Assembly (NCBI GenBank): GCA_050789445.1
Contig: JAILXR010000001.1
Location: 992,001 to 1,056,000 of the forward strand
DNA length: 64,000 nt
Reading direction: 5' to 3'
Origin: JAWSVE01 sp050789445
GTDB lineage: Bacteria; Pseudomonadota; Gammaproteobacteria; Pseudomonadales; Cellvibrionaceae
In this document: in pieces, positions 16,666 through 26,738 of the stretch
How the letters are laid out: each line of letters starts with the position of its first letter
How positions within the stretch are numbered: position 1 is the first letter of the stretch
Notes under the pieces: generated by a model
The model's database searches: none
What the model was told of the DNA's origin: nothing
Seen by the model: only the letters and a program-made list of their open reading frames with translations
Position numbers and translations under genes: made by a program

Positions 16666-19257
16666 GTGCTAGAAGCTTATCGTAAACATGTAGCAGAACG
16701 AGCCGCAGAAGGTATTGTTCCAAAACCATTATCGCCAGAACAAGTGGCTGGTTTGGTCGAGCTATTGAAAAATCCACCTAAAGGTGAAGAAGAAACTTTA
16801 CTTGATCTTCTAGCCAACCGAATTCCACCTGGCGTAGATGAAGCAGCTTATGTGAAAGCAGGTTTTCTTTCTGCAATCGTTAATGGTGAAGCAAGCTCTC
16901 CATTAATTAATCGAAAAGAAGCCATTACGTTGCTCGGCAATATGCACGGCGGTTACAACATCGTAACGTTGGTTAAAGCGCTTGATGATAACGATCTAGC
17001 CGCTCTCGCTGCTATAGAATTAAAACATACCTTATTAATGTTTGATGCATTTCACGACGTTAACGAAAAAGCGAATGCCGGAAATGAACACGCAAAATCT
17101 GTTCTTGAGTCTTGGGCTGCAGGCGAATGGTTTACTAATCGCAAAAAAGTCCCTGAAAGCATTAAAACAATTGTTTATAAAGTAACAGGCGAAACAAACA
17201 CTGATGATCTTTCACCTGCTCCTGATGCATGGTCACGCCCTGACATTCCTCTACATGCAAAAGCAATGTTTAAAGTTCCTCGCGAAGGAATTACAGATAA
17301 CGAAAAACAAATTAACGATTTAGAAAAATCAGGTCTTCCTGTTTCTTTTGTTGGTGACGTTGTTGGTACCGGTTCTTCGCGAAAGTCTGCAACCAACTCT
17401 GTGTTGTGGTACATAGGTGACGACATTCCTGGTGTTCCTAATAAACGTGGCGGCGGTATTTGTATTGGTGGAAAAGTCGCACCGATTTTTTACAATACGA
17501 TGGAAGATGCTGGCGCTTTAGTGTTTGAAGCTCCTGTTGAAAAATTAAATATGGGCGACGTGATTGAAGTACGTCCTTATGATGGAAAAATTTTAAACGA
17601 GAAAGGCGAAACTCTTTCTGAATTTGAATTAAAGTCAGATGTATTACTGGATGAAGTTCAAGCTGGCGGTCGTATTCCTTTAATCATCGGCCGAGGTTTA
17701 ACAGGTAAAGCGCGCGAAGCATTAGGTCTTGAACCTTCTGATCTTTTCCGTAAACCAGAACAACCTGCTGGCTCAACAAAAGGTTTTACGCTTGCACAAA
17801 AAATGGTTGGCCGCGCATGTGACATGGAAGGCGTTCGCCCTGGAACATATTGCGAACCTAAAATGACAACTGTGGGATCACAAGATACAACTGGTCCTAT
17901 GACACGTGATGAGTTACAGGATCTTGCCTGCCTAGGTTTTTCTGCTGATCTAACCATGCAATCTTTCTGTCATACCGCTGCTTATCCAAAACCAGTTGAT
18001 ATCGACACACAGCATTCACTACCTGATTTTATTATGACTCGTGGTGGTGTTGCACTTCGTCCTGGTGACGGAATTATTCATAGCTGGTTAAACCGTATGT
18101 TATTACCAGACACTGTTGGTACTGGTGGTGATTCTCATACGCGTTTCCCTATAGGTATTTCTTTCCCTGCGGGTTCTGGTCTTGTTGCCTTCGCAGCAGC
18201 AACCGGCATCATGCCACTCGACATGCCTGAATCAATTTTGGTTCGCTTTAAAGGTGAAATGCAGCCAGGTATCACGTTACGTGACTTGGTTAATGCAATT
18301 CCTCTTTATGCAATCAAACAAGGCTTACTAACGGTTGAGAAAAAAGGCAAGAAGAATGCTTTCTCAGGTAAAATTTTAGAAGTTGAAGGTTTACCCACTT
18401 TAAAAGTTGAGCAAGCATTCGAAATTTCTGATGCATCTGCCGAACGTTCTGCTGCCGGCTGCACCATTAAGCTGGGCAAAGAACCTATCATCGAGTACCT
18501 CTCTTCTAACATTACGATGTTACGCTGGATGATCGAGCAAGGTTACGGCGATGTCCGCACTCTTGAAAGACGCGCACAAAAAATGGAAGAGTGGATTGCA
18601 CAACCGGACTTAATGGAAGCGGATGCTGATGCAGAGTACGCTGAAATTATTGAAATTGATTTAAATGACATCAAAGAGCCTATCGTTGCATGCCCTAATG
18701 ACCCAGATGATGTAAAAGTTTTATCTGAGGTTGCCGGTGAAAAAATTGATGAAGTCTTTATCGGTTCTTGCATGACAAACATTGGCCACTTTCGTGCCGC
18801 TGGTAAGTTATTAGAATCAACTGATGATGAACTTTCTACTCGCCTTTGGATTTGTCCACCCACTAAAATGGACGAGCATCAATTAATGGAAGAAGGCTAC
18901 TTCTCTATCTTTGGTCGCAAAGGCGCACGTACAGAAATGCCTGGTTGTTCATTATGCATGGGTAACCAAGCTCGAGTTGAAGCTAATTCTACTGTCGTTT
19001 CCACTTCAACACGTAATTTCCCTAACCGCTTAGGTGACGGTGCAAATGTTTATTTGGGTTCTGCTGAACTTGCAGCAGTATCAGCTGTGCTCGGTAAACT
19101 TCCTACTCCTGCTGAATACATGGAATACGCCAAAAAAATTGATAGTATGGGAAAAGAAATTTATCGCTACCTAAACTTCAATGAAATTGAATCGTTCCAA
19201 AAAGCAGCTGACGAAGGTAAACGCATAGCAGCGGTTGAAATTCGCAACGTTGGATAA
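16666..19257 (+). CDS. acnB: Bifunctional aconitate hydratase 2 / 2-methylisocitrate dehydratase
   Basis: A full-length 863-residue AcnB with a GTG start and GAAGGA about 10 bases upstream. The order is N-terminal HEAT-like domain (about 1-155), swivel domain (GDVVGTGSSRKSATNS), then the catalytic iron-sulfur domain. Cluster-ligand cysteines appear in IGSCMTNIGHF and PGCSLCMGNQ near the C-terminus. It converts citrate to isocitrate in the TCA cycle and also dehydrates 2-methylcitrate in propionate metabolism. Codons are markedly biased to T-ending forms (CCT, GGT), unlike many neighbours, consistent with high expression. It ends at a strong bidirectional terminator. Confidence 0.97.
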   Translation: MLEAYRKHVAERAAEGIVPKPLSPEQVAGLVELLKNPPKGEEETLLDLLANRIPPGVDEAAYVKAGFLSAIVNGEASSPLINRKEAITLLGNMHGGYNIVTLVKALDDNDLAALAAIELKHTLLMFDAFHDVNEKANAGNEHAKSVLESWAAGEWFTNRKKVPESIKTIVYKVTGETNTDDLSPAPDAWSRPDIPLHAKAMFKVPREGITDNEKQINDLEKSGLPVSFVGDVVGTGSSRKSATNSVLWYIGDDIPGVPNKRGGGICIGGKVAPIFYNTMEDAGALVFEAPVEKLNMGDVIEVRPYDGKILNEKGETLSEFELKSDVLLDEVQAGGRIPLIIGRGLTGKAREALGLEPSDLFRKPEQPAGSTKGFTLAQKMVGRACDMEGVRPGTYCEPKMTTVGSQDTTGPMTRDELQDLACLGFSADLTMQSFCHTAAYPKPVDIDTQHSLPDFIMTRGGVALRPGDGIIHSWLNRMLLPDTVGTGGDSHTRFPIGISFPAGSGLVAFAAATGIMPLDMPESILVRFKGEMQPGITLRDLVNAIPLYAIKQGLLTVEKKGKKNAFSGKILEVEGLPTLKVEQAFEISDASAERSAAGCTIKLGKEPIIEYLSSNITMLRWMIEQGYGDVRTLERRAQKMEEWIAQPDLMEADADAEYAEIIEIDLNDIKEPIVACPNDPDDVKVLSEVAGEKIDEVFIGSCMTNIGHFRAAGKLLESTDDELSTRLWICPPTKMDEHQLMEEGYFSIFGRKGARTEMPGCSLCMGNQARVEANSTVVSTSTRNFPNRLGDGANVYLGSAELAAVSAVLGKLPTPAEYMEYAKKIDSMGKEIYRYLNFNEIESFQKAADEGKRIAAVEIRNVG

Positions 19258-19296
19258 TTTTTTATTCTCTAACGATAAACGTTAATTTCAAAAAGT

Positions 19297-19335
19297 AAAA
19301 AACCCGATTAATCAAATGATTAATCGGGTTTTTTT
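19297..19335 (+). terminator. Bidirectional rho-independent terminator between acnB and patatin gene
   Basis: A perfect 12-base stem (19303-19314 with 19317-19328, plus flanking A-T) is followed by a run of seven or more T on the plus strand and preceded by a run of A. It can therefore terminate both acnB and the convergent patatin gene. Confidence 0.92.
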
Positions 19336-19375
19336 ATTCAGCATTAGTTATTTTTTGGACCTAAAAAATTGATAG

Positions 19376-20518
19376 CTAGATATTGAAAAATTCCTGAATC
19401 GATTCTTTTTCCCACATAGCATCTTGATATCCAAGATCCATAAGCTCATCGCAAAATTCTTTTTCGAATAATAAATAGCTCGCCGTTGCAGAACCACCTC
19501 CACGTGCTGTCGCACCCGTTGCCCCCATATAAAAGCGCATACTTTTAGGAAGATACCTCACTTTCCTTCCCGCTATTTTATCCAATTCACGGCTTGGCGA
19601 GATCACCAGTGTTTTGACAGGACGTAACCGAGTACCGCCATCATCAACAACTTCTTCAGGAATGAGTGACAACAACTTATTAACTCGCTCTAAATGTTCT
19701 ATATCGCCCTCTAAGCTATCGATGAAAGCACTGTTAAACATATGGCCGATAATTTGAGCCATGGACGGAGAGTGTTTAGGAGAAATTCTTTTTTTCCCCC
19801 AATGTGCAGGATTTCTATTTCCGCTAACCCCGATAACAAACACGGCATCTGCACCTAAGTGTAACGCTGGACTAATAGGTGCAAGCTGGCGCATCGCACC
19901 ATCACCAAAATATTGTTTATCAATCTTTACCGAAGGGAAAATAGTAGGAATAGCAGATGAGGCTAATAAGTGGTCAACCGTTAATCGGGCCTCTTGCCCA
20001 ACTCTACGATGCCTTCTCCATGGCTGCAGTCCAGCTTTTCCTTGATAAAAACTGACTGATTCACCAGACGTGTAACCCATCGCTGAAACACAAATCGCCT
20101 CCAGCCGACCTAAATCAATTTCTTTTTCAATATTTTTAAAGTCGATAATTTGTGTTAAAAACTCTCGTAATGGAGAATTATCTAACAGTGATAGAGGCCG
20201 ATCTTTTCTACCAACACCTTGATTAAACAAAGACCCGACTAACCTCAAAACGCCGATGTTAACTTCGTACCAACCAGACTTATAAATTTTTTCAGTAGAA
20301 ATATTTTTCCAGATTTTGTTTAAATCTATCGCCGCCTCGTCAAAGCTTCCTGAATGCGCCGCCAAGGCAAGTGCATTAATAGCACCGGCTGAAGTACCAC
20401 AAATAATTGGAAATGGATTATTTAGTTCTGGGGGTAAAATATCATTCACAGCATTGAGAACACCCACTTGGTATGCCGCTCTTGCTCCACCGCCTGACAA
20501 AATTAAAGCGTTTGTCAT
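19376..20518 (-). CDS. Patatin-like phospholipase
   Basis: A 380-residue member of the patatin family. The oxyanion motif GGGARAAY (9-16), the nucleophile elbow GTSAG with Ser43, and the second catalytic residue Asp206 in FGDGAMRQLAP are all present, so the Ser-Asp dyad is intact. A lipid acyl hydrolase or lysophospholipase activity is the family expectation. No signal peptide is seen, so it should act in the cytoplasm or at the inner membrane. It lies 48 bases downstream of fadD, so the pair probably forms a transcript for lipid turnover. Confidence 0.88.
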   Translation of the reverse strand: MTNALILSGGGARAAYQVGVLNAVNDILPPELNNPFPIICGTSAGAINALALAAHSGSFDEAAIDLNKIWKNISTEKIYKSGWYEVNIGVLRLVGSLFNQGVGRKDRPLSLLDNSPLREFLTQIIDFKNIEKEIDLGRLEAICVSAMGYTSGESVSFYQGKAGLQPWRRHRRVGQEARLTVDHLLASSAIPTIFPSVKIDKQYFGDGAMRQLAPISPALHLGADAVFVIGVSGNRNPAHWGKKRISPKHSPSMAQIIGHMFNSAFIDSLEGDIEHLERVNKLLSLIPEEVVDDGGTRLRPVKTLVISPSRELDKIAGRKVRYLPKSMRFYMGATGATARGGGSATASYLLFEKEFCDELMDLGYQDAMWEKESIQEFFNI

Positions 20519-20566
20519 GATATTATCTTTTTCCTATGGATAATTGATCGCAATTAAAAACTAAAA

Positions 20567-22186
20567 TTACAAATCCAACTTTTTTAAATCTTTTCTAAGA
20601 ATTTTTCCTACCGCAGATTTTGGCAAATCAGAAACAAATTCAATAGACTTTGGTACTTTGTAGCCTGCCATATTTTTCTTACAAAATGTTAACACGTCAT
20701 CTTTAGTAACATTTTCATTCTTGGGAACAATAAAAGCCTTTACCACTTCGCCACTATGTTCATCAGGAATTCCTATGACGCCAGCTTCCATTATACCTTC
20801 GTATTCACTAAGAATATCTTCGATTTCGTTAGGATAAACATTAAAGCCTGATACCAAAATCATATCTTTCTTACGATCAACAATTTTTAAATAGCCATCT
20901 TTTTGAATGATAGCCATATCACCAGTTTTAAACCAGCCATCGCTATCAAGTACTTTAGCTGTCTCTTCTGGCCTTAGCCAATACCCTTTCATTACTTGAG
21001 GACCTCTAACCCAGAGCTCTCCCACCTCACCCGCTTCAAGTGTTTCTCCATTATCATTAACAACTTTAAGCTCAGTGCCCTTAACGGGCGTCCCTACCGT
21101 ACCAGACTGAATTTCTCCTTGGCGACTTGAAGAAACAACTGGTGACGTCTCTGTTAAACCATAGCCTTCATTGGGTGTAACACCGGTAATTTCTTGCCAG
21201 AGTTTAGAGGTATCCGAGGTAAGTGCCATACCTCCGGACGAAGTCGACTCCATGTGTGAAAAATCTAATTTTTTAAACTCTTCATTTTGGCAAAGTGCAT
21301 TAAACAACGTATTTAAACCAGCAAAACCATAAATCGTTTCTTTTTTCATAGCATTAACAAACGCTTTTAAATCTCGAGGGTTCGGAATTAACAAGCTATG
21401 ATTACCGCTACTTAATAGAGCCATGCAGTGCAAGGTAAAGGCATAAATATGATAAAGTGGTAATGGAGCGACATAAGTATCTTCATTGTGACGAATTAAA
21501 CCACTCAAGTGATCAACCACTTGATCTTTATTAGCAACCAAGTTGGCATTCGTCAACATTGCTCCCTTCGCTACTCCTGTCGTTCCTCCGGTGTATTGCA
21601 AGACGCAAACATCACTTGGGGATCTTACAACCGTTTTATAATTAGGTTCAGATGAGGAGATAACTTGATGAAAAGAATGTTGCTTACACTTTGACGGGAA
21701 TACGAAATCGGGAACACCCTTACGAATATGCTTAACAACAGTATTCAAGAGAAGGCGTTTAAATGGAGAATGGAGATCGCCAATTTCTGTAATGACAACA
21801 TTTTCTACATTAGTATCTTTGATAACTTCTGCCGCACTAGCGGCTACATTAGCAAAAACAACCAACGCTTTTGCACCAGAGTCACTAAGTTGATGCTTAA
21901 TTTCCCTAGGCGTATACAGAGGGTTTGTATTCACAACAACGAGACCAGCTCTTATCGAACCAAATAAAGCTACAGGATATTGCAAAACATTGGGTAATTG
22001 AATTGCAATTCTGTCGCCAGGTACTAGCTTAGTATTTTTTTGTAAATAAGAAGCGAACTTAGCACTTAATATATCAATGTCTTCAAATGTTAAACTTTTA
22101 CCGAGGCAAGTAAATGCACGATGTGTACGATATTCCTTTACCGCTTGATTGAATACGTCTACAACTGTGTTCTCACTTACTGACAT
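20567..22186 (-). CDS. fadD: Long-chain-fatty-acid-CoA ligase
   Basis: This 539-residue AMP-binding enzyme carries the P-loop YTGGTTGVAKGA (about 200-210), GYGLTETSPVV, the hinge TGDMAIIQKDGYLKIVDRKKDMILVSGFNVYPNEIE and a final catalytic Lys in KSAVGKILRKDL. The motifs match acyl-CoA ligases of the FadD type, which activate fatty acids at the membrane. The start has GGAGATAGTA before the ATG. The downstream patatin gene may supply the fatty acids. Confidence 0.9.
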   Translation of the reverse strand: MSVSENTVVDVFNQAVKEYRTHRAFTCLGKSLTFEDIDILSAKFASYLQKNTKLVPGDRIAIQLPNVLQYPVALFGSIRAGLVVVNTNPLYTPREIKHQLSDSGAKALVVFANVAASAAEVIKDTNVENVVITEIGDLHSPFKRLLLNTVVKHIRKGVPDFVFPSKCKQHSFHQVISSSEPNYKTVVRSPSDVCVLQYTGGTTGVAKGAMLTNANLVANKDQVVDHLSGLIRHNEDTYVAPLPLYHIYAFTLHCMALLSSGNHSLLIPNPRDLKAFVNAMKKETIYGFAGLNTLFNALCQNEEFKKLDFSHMESTSSGGMALTSDTSKLWQEITGVTPNEGYGLTETSPVVSSSRQGEIQSGTVGTPVKGTELKVVNDNGETLEAGEVGELWVRGPQVMKGYWLRPEETAKVLDSDGWFKTGDMAIIQKDGYLKIVDRKKDMILVSGFNVYPNEIEDILSEYEGIMEAGVIGIPDEHSGEVVKAFIVPKNENVTKDDVLTFCKKNMAGYKVPKSIEFVSDLPKSAVGKILRKDLKKLDL

Positions 22187-22246
22187 TACTATCTCCGATG
22201 CTATATAAAAGCTACTTAAATGTTAAAATTATAATGGTATGATTAA

Positions 22247-22480
22247 TTAAAAATCTTCGTCTTCGTCAGGTCTATGTCTACTTGATATTTTATGAATTAA
22301 AAATCCAGTTAAGGCAGCCAGACCAACAATAAAAAGTAATAATAAAACGACACTAATGAGTTGCGACACTATAGCATCGCTTGGCAAATCAAAATTCAGC
22401 ATTGAAAGAACGACAAACGCAACACAGCCGACAATAGCAACAAATGAAACAACCATTCGAGTCAGTTTTTTTGAATTCAT
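22247..22480 (-). CDS. Small two-span membrane protein
   Basis: A 77-residue protein with two hydrophobic segments (about 8-27 and 39-63) and a charged, acidic tail ending PDEDEDF. I do not recognise a family. It lies 57 bases downstream of the HAD gene and 60 bases upstream of fadD on the same strand, so it could be part of that transcript. The reading frame is clean and starts with ATG. Confidence 0.5.
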   Translation of the reverse strand: MNSKKLTRMVVSFVAIVGCVAFVVLSMLNFDLPSDAIVSQLISVVLLLLFIVGLAALTGFLIHKISSRHRPDEDEDF

Positions 22481-22537
22481 TCTTTTCTTAAGACCCCTTC
22501 TTCATATTTCATTAGTAGATTTAATCAATTAAAACGG

Positions 22538-23404
22538 TTAACCAAATATCTGCTCAATAATTTTGGCTACGCCATTCTCATCAGCTGTTTCTGTCACAAT
22601 ATTTGCTGACAGCTTTACCTCTTTTGGAGCATCTCCCATGGCGACACCAACGCCTGCATTCTCAATAAAAACCTGGTCCGATTGAGCGTCACCAAAAGCA
22701 ATCACTTCATCAGATGTGACGTCATGCACTTCACACAAATAATCGAAGCCTTTTTTTCTACTCGACAATGTGCTCGTTATACTGGCAAACATCCAGTTTG
22801 GATGTGATGCCATTTTTGCATAAGCAAAATCATAGTTAGGGAAATCACTTTCGATCAATGCCAAACTACAATGATTAACATCAGTACCGATTAATAATTT
22901 AAAAACCATTTTAGACTCAACTATAGAGTCTAAAGTTTGCTCTCCGGCTTCTGACCTTAGTACTTTACTGTGTGCCTTATAGATTTCTGATTGTTTACAC
23001 TTGGTGTAAAAACTGTCTTCCGTATATACCTCAGAGTAAAGTTGTTTTTCTTTAATCACAGATATCAATTGAAGCAAATCCACGCTTAACTGCTCGGAGT
23101 GAAACGTAGACGTGAAATTATCACCAAGACCTTTATTTAAACGATTTAAAAAATTAGACTTCAAATATGATTGTTTTTTTGGATCATAGATAGCGGCACC
23201 CGCGTAAAATAATCCTGTGTCACTAATCCCTAACTCATCAAACAAAAACTGCGCTGCAAATGGCGGTCGGCCACTGGCAATCGCAGTTTTAATTCCATTA
23301 TCATGTAATCTTGCAATGGATTTTTTTGTTCGCTCTGAATACTTTCCATCTGAGCCGATCAATGTCCCATCAACATCGAAAAATGCTAACTTAATGGATG
23401 TCAT
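22538..23404 (-). CDS. HAD-superfamily Cof-type phosphatase
   Basis: The protein begins MTSIKLAFFDVDGTLIGSDG, which carries the nucleophile Asp of HAD motif I. Motif II (AIASGRPPF), a lysine in motif III and motif IV (GDAQSDQVFIENAGVGVAMGDAPKEVKLSAN) are present, and a cap domain lies between, so it is a Cof-like IIB hydrolase of about 288 residues. Substrates are usually sugar or nucleotide phosphates. I place the start at 23404; an upstream extension to 23467 would overlap the preceding gene. Confidence 0.85.
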   Translation of the reverse strand: MTSIKLAFFDVDGTLIGSDGKYSERTKKSIARLHDNGIKTAIASGRPPFAAQFLFDELGISDTGLFYAGAAIYDPKKQSYLKSNFLNRLNKGLGDNFTSTFHSEQLSVDLLQLISVIKEKQLYSEVYTEDSFYTKCKQSEIYKAHSKVLRSEAGEQTLDSIVESKMVFKLLIGTDVNHCSLALIESDFPNYDFAYAKMASHPNWMFASITSTLSSRKKGFDYLCEVHDVTSDEVIAFGDAQSDQVFIENAGVGVAMGDAPKEVKLSANIVTETADENGVAKIIEQIFG

Positions 23405-23436
23405 TTCAAATATTACTGTCTCGTAAATTAATGCTA

Positions 23437-23862
23437 TTAAAAGCCAAGTGCATTTTCTTGACTCCATTCACAATGAATTTGCATATCACCTGAACCCGGT
23501 GTATGTGAATCTTTTAAAGAATTCCAAGTAAAGGTATGAGTACCACTGATTTCAGTTTCTAAATGAACCGTTGCAGACACCCAATACATATTACTCAAAA
23601 GCTCTTCAAATTTTTCTATCCATTGTTCCCATTCATACTCAACGGCTTTATAAGATGCACCAAAGTGCATAACTTCGGTTTGGTATTGTCCGTGCAAACC
23701 TTCGAGCCGAGGGATAGCAAACATTTCATGGCTTAGGAACGGCCATTCATCCGCAGAAGGAAGGTCTAACATCGCTTCTCTATTAACCTTCCGCCTCTCT
23801 GTTTCATGATAGTAATACGCCGAATCTTTTATACATCCGTAAACTATTGACTCTTGGTCCAT
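23437..23862 (-). CDS. Conserved-looking 141-residue protein of unknown function
   Basis: A soluble acidic protein without signal or membrane segment. The block EVMHFGASYKAVEYEWEQWIEKFEELL and an aromatic, glycine-containing start look conserved, but I cannot name a family. It lies 32 bases upstream of the HAD phosphatase start and may be cotranscribed with it. Confidence 0.6.
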   Translation of the reverse strand: MDQESIVYGCIKDSAYYYHETERRKVNREAMLDLPSADEWPFLSHEMFAIPRLEGLHGQYQTEVMHFGASYKAVEYEWEQWIEKFEELLSNMYWVSATVHLETEISGTHTFTWNSLKDSHTPGSGDMQIHCEWSQENALGF

Positions 23863-23931
23863 TGTTTTTCCGCCGTAAATTTTTACCAGTGAACATAAAG
23901 AGAGATAGTTAAAGAATCTCTATTGATTCAG

Positions 23932-24552
23932 TTAAAAAGGCCACCAGCTATCTTTTTGCAAATTTTCTGCGCAAGAATTAAGTTGCTGACTATACCTGAT
24001 TGATCGCGATGATACTTTTTTTGCGACCGTTTTCAGCCAGTTTTTCCGACTGAACGTTCTCTTTTCAAAGCCGCCATGGCCTTCATGATAGGCAAGATAA
24101 AGATGATAAGTATCATCTCGTTTTATATTATTTGTTTTGGAGCTTCGCGCATTATACCAACCCACAAAATCGATAGCATCTTTAAAGTTATCCCTATCAG
24201 CACCGCGATTTCCAGTATCTTTTATATACCACTTCCAAGTACTGGTTTTCGCTTGCGGAAACCCAAATGCAGAACTCACACGAGGCCCAGGAAGCACCCA
24301 CAAAATTTTTTTTCTCGGAGGTTTTGCTCTAGCTCTGAAACGTGACTCTTGATGAATAAACGACATCATAATTGGAATCGAGGACCCCCATTTTTTTTCC
24401 GATTTTCTTGCCGCTTTATACCAGCCTTTTTTATCTTCAAAAATGTTACAAACATTACCAACACTACTTGGAGGTCGAGTAGCACAACCCGTTAGAGCAA
24501 AAATAAAAATCAATATTGACAGTTTTAAAAAAATCAAAATCTTTGGTCGCAA
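23932..24552 (-). CDS. Lytic-transglycosylase-like lipoprotein
   Basis: A lipoprotein signal with lipobox LTGC (about 21-24 from the chosen start) anchors the protein. The mature part has SLT-like landmarks: SFIHQESRFRAR (catalytic Glu), SSAFGFPQAKTSTW and YHLYLAYHEGHGGF. It should cleave peptidoglycan glycan strands, though the motifs are divergent from canonical Slt. I chose the TTG at 24552, which has GAGG about 9 bases upstream and lies just after the ligA stop codon; the ATG at 24612 would overlap ligA by 59 bases. Confidence 0.72.
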   Translation of the reverse strand: MRPKILIFLKLSILIFIFALTGCATRPPSSVGNVCNIFEDKKGWYKAARKSEKKWGSSIPIMMSFIHQESRFRARAKPPRKKILWVLPGPRVSSAFGFPQAKTSTWKWYIKDTGNRGADRDNFKDAIDFVGWYNARSSKTNNIKRDDTYHLYLAYHEGHGGFEKRTFSRKNWLKTVAKKVSSRSIRYSQQLNSCAENLQKDSWWPF

Positions 24553-24553
24553 A

Positions 24554-26641
24554 CTATTCAGCCTCAAGCAAACTAGTAGGGTCTGATAACAGCTCAGAAA
24601 AAGTAAAATCATTTAATATTGTGACTCCAAGCTTTTCAGCTTTTGTCAACTTAGATCCCCCACCCTCACCTGCAATTAGAGCAAATGTTTTTTTCGAAAT
24701 ACTTCCTGATACTTTTGCCCCAAGATCTTGCAGCTTTTCTTTTGCCTCATCACGAGACATCCCTTCAAGAGTTCCCGTAATCACAAATGTTAATCCAGAT
24801 AAAGGTAGCTCATTTTTATTATCAGCAGACCTGTCAAATATTTCTTCTTTCCAGTTTACGCCTGCACTTTTGAGCGCACCTATTACTTGACGATTATCTT
24901 CTTGCTGAAAAAACTCGTCTACAAAATGCGCTGCAACTGGGCCAATATCTTTTACCGCCTGCAAATCTTCTACTGACGCTTCCATCAAAGCCTCTAGATT
25001 ACCAAATGCTTTGGCTAAATTTCTTGCTGTTGTTTCACCCACTTCACGAATACCGAGTGAATACAAAAATCGCGAAAAAGTCGTATTCTTACTGTCTTCT
25101 ATTGCCGCCACTAAATTGTTTGCAGATTTTTCTCCCATGCGCTCAAGATCAGCCAAAGGTTCCATAGTTAAAGCGTATATATCTGCTACTGAAGTTATCA
25201 GCTTTTCATCGACCAGCTGCTCAACCAACTTATCACCCAAACCGTCAATATCCATCGCTTTACGAGACACGAAATGACGAATCGCTTCTTTGCGCTGAGC
25301 TTCACAAATCAACCCACCGGTGCAGCGTGCAACAACTTCCCCGTCTATAGTTTCAATAGGTGAATTACATATAGGACAAGATACTGGAAAAATAATCTCT
25401 GTAGCGTCTTTTGGGCGTTTACTTTTTACAACAGACGCCACCTTAGGAATCACATCGCCAGCTCTACGAATAATAACAGTATCACCAAGACGAACATCAA
25501 GCCTTTCGATTTCAGACTTATTATGCAGTGTTGCATTAGACACTGTCACACCACCAACAAACACGGGTTCCAGGCGAGCAACGGGCGTAATTGCACCTGT
25601 TCTTCCCACTTGAAATTCAACATTCAATAGTTTTGTCATCTCTTCTTGAGCAGGAAACTTTCTTGCTATTGCCCACCGTGGCGCACGAGAAACAAAACCG
25701 AGTTTCTCTTGTAGATTAATATCGTTAACTTTATAAACGATGCCATCGATATCGTATTTTAATGAATCTCTAACAGCTGATAATTTGTCATAGTACGCTA
25801 AGCAACCTTCGATATTTTTAACCGTTGCCAATCGATCACTGATTAGAAAACCCCAGTTTTTAAGTGTCGCTAATATTTCACTGTGCTGCATAGGCATTTC
25901 ACCACCGTCAACAAAACCAATACTATATGCGCACATCTCCAAGCGACGAGATGCCGTGATTTTAGAGTCTAGCTGCCGTAAACTTCCTGCAGCGGCATTC
26001 CGAGGATTCACAAACGTTTTTTGTTCGTTCGCTCTTGCCGCATCATTTAATTTTTCAAAGCTTGCTTTTGGCATATAAATTTCGCCCCGAACTTCTAAAA
26101 CATCTGGTACCTTTTCTGATCGGAGTCGTAACGGAATTGAACCAATTGTTTTTGTATTTTGAGTAATGTCTTCGCCTGTTTGACCATCACCTCGTGTTGC
26201 TGACTGTATCAGCACTCCTTTTTCATACAGCAAACTAACGGCAATGCCATCAAGCTTTGGCTCACAAGCGTACTCAATATTTTTCCGCATTTCGTTTAAG
26301 TTTTCTAAACGATCTTTTACTCGCTTATCAAAATCTGTAAGGTCTTCATTCGTAAAGGCATTATCCAACGATAGCATTGGGATTTTATGAGTCACTTGAG
26401 AAAAAGCGTCAAGCGGAGCAGCACCAACACGTTGGGTCGGGCTATCAGAAGTGATTAACTCAGGATGTGTTTTTTCAAGATCCTTAAGCTCATTCATTAA
26501 CCGATCATATTCGGCATCTGGCAGCTCAGGGTTATCTAAAACGTAATAACGGTAATTGTGGTCGTTAAGTTGATCACGAAGTGAGGTAACCCGCTTTGTT
26601 AGTTCCAGTTGTTGCGAGTCGCTTTTAGATGTCGAAGCCAA
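24554..26641 (-). CDS. ligA: NAD-dependent DNA ligase
   Basis: At 695 residues this is a full LigA. The adenylation lysine is in CEPKLDGIAV (K129), followed by the OB fold, a four-cysteine zinc site (CPICNSP, ARCTGGLICEAQ), helix-hairpin-helix repeats and a C-terminal BRCT domain (SGLTFVITGTLEGMSRDEAKEKLQDLG). It seals nicks in DNA using NAD. It lies downstream of zipA and smc, the common gammaproteobacterial order, and upstream of the lytic transglycosylase. Confidence 0.97.
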   Translation of the reverse strand: MASTSKSDSQQLELTKRVTSLRDQLNDHNYRYYVLDNPELPDAEYDRLMNELKDLEKTHPELITSDSPTQRVGAAPLDAFSQVTHKIPMLSLDNAFTNEDLTDFDKRVKDRLENLNEMRKNIEYACEPKLDGIAVSLLYEKGVLIQSATRGDGQTGEDITQNTKTIGSIPLRLRSEKVPDVLEVRGEIYMPKASFEKLNDAARANEQKTFVNPRNAAAGSLRQLDSKITASRRLEMCAYSIGFVDGGEMPMQHSEILATLKNWGFLISDRLATVKNIEGCLAYYDKLSAVRDSLKYDIDGIVYKVNDINLQEKLGFVSRAPRWAIARKFPAQEEMTKLLNVEFQVGRTGAITPVARLEPVFVGGVTVSNATLHNKSEIERLDVRLGDTVIIRRAGDVIPKVASVVKSKRPKDATEIIFPVSCPICNSPIETIDGEVVARCTGGLICEAQRKEAIRHFVSRKAMDIDGLGDKLVEQLVDEKLITSVADIYALTMEPLADLERMGEKSANNLVAAIEDSKNTTFSRFLYSLGIREVGETTARNLAKAFGNLEALMEASVEDLQAVKDIGPVAAHFVDEFFQQEDNRQVIGALKSAGVNWKEEIFDRSADNKNELPLSGLTFVITGTLEGMSRDEAKEKLQDLGAKVSGSISKKTFALIAGEGGGSKLTKAEKLGVTILNDFTFSELLSDPTSLLEAE

Positions 26642-26738
26642 CTGATACCTCTTTGCACTTGAGTTTTTTGCTTTTGATTTTTGCTGGAAATATTTGAGTG
26701 TTAGCTAAAACCGGTCACTCTCCTCAAATACAAAATCA

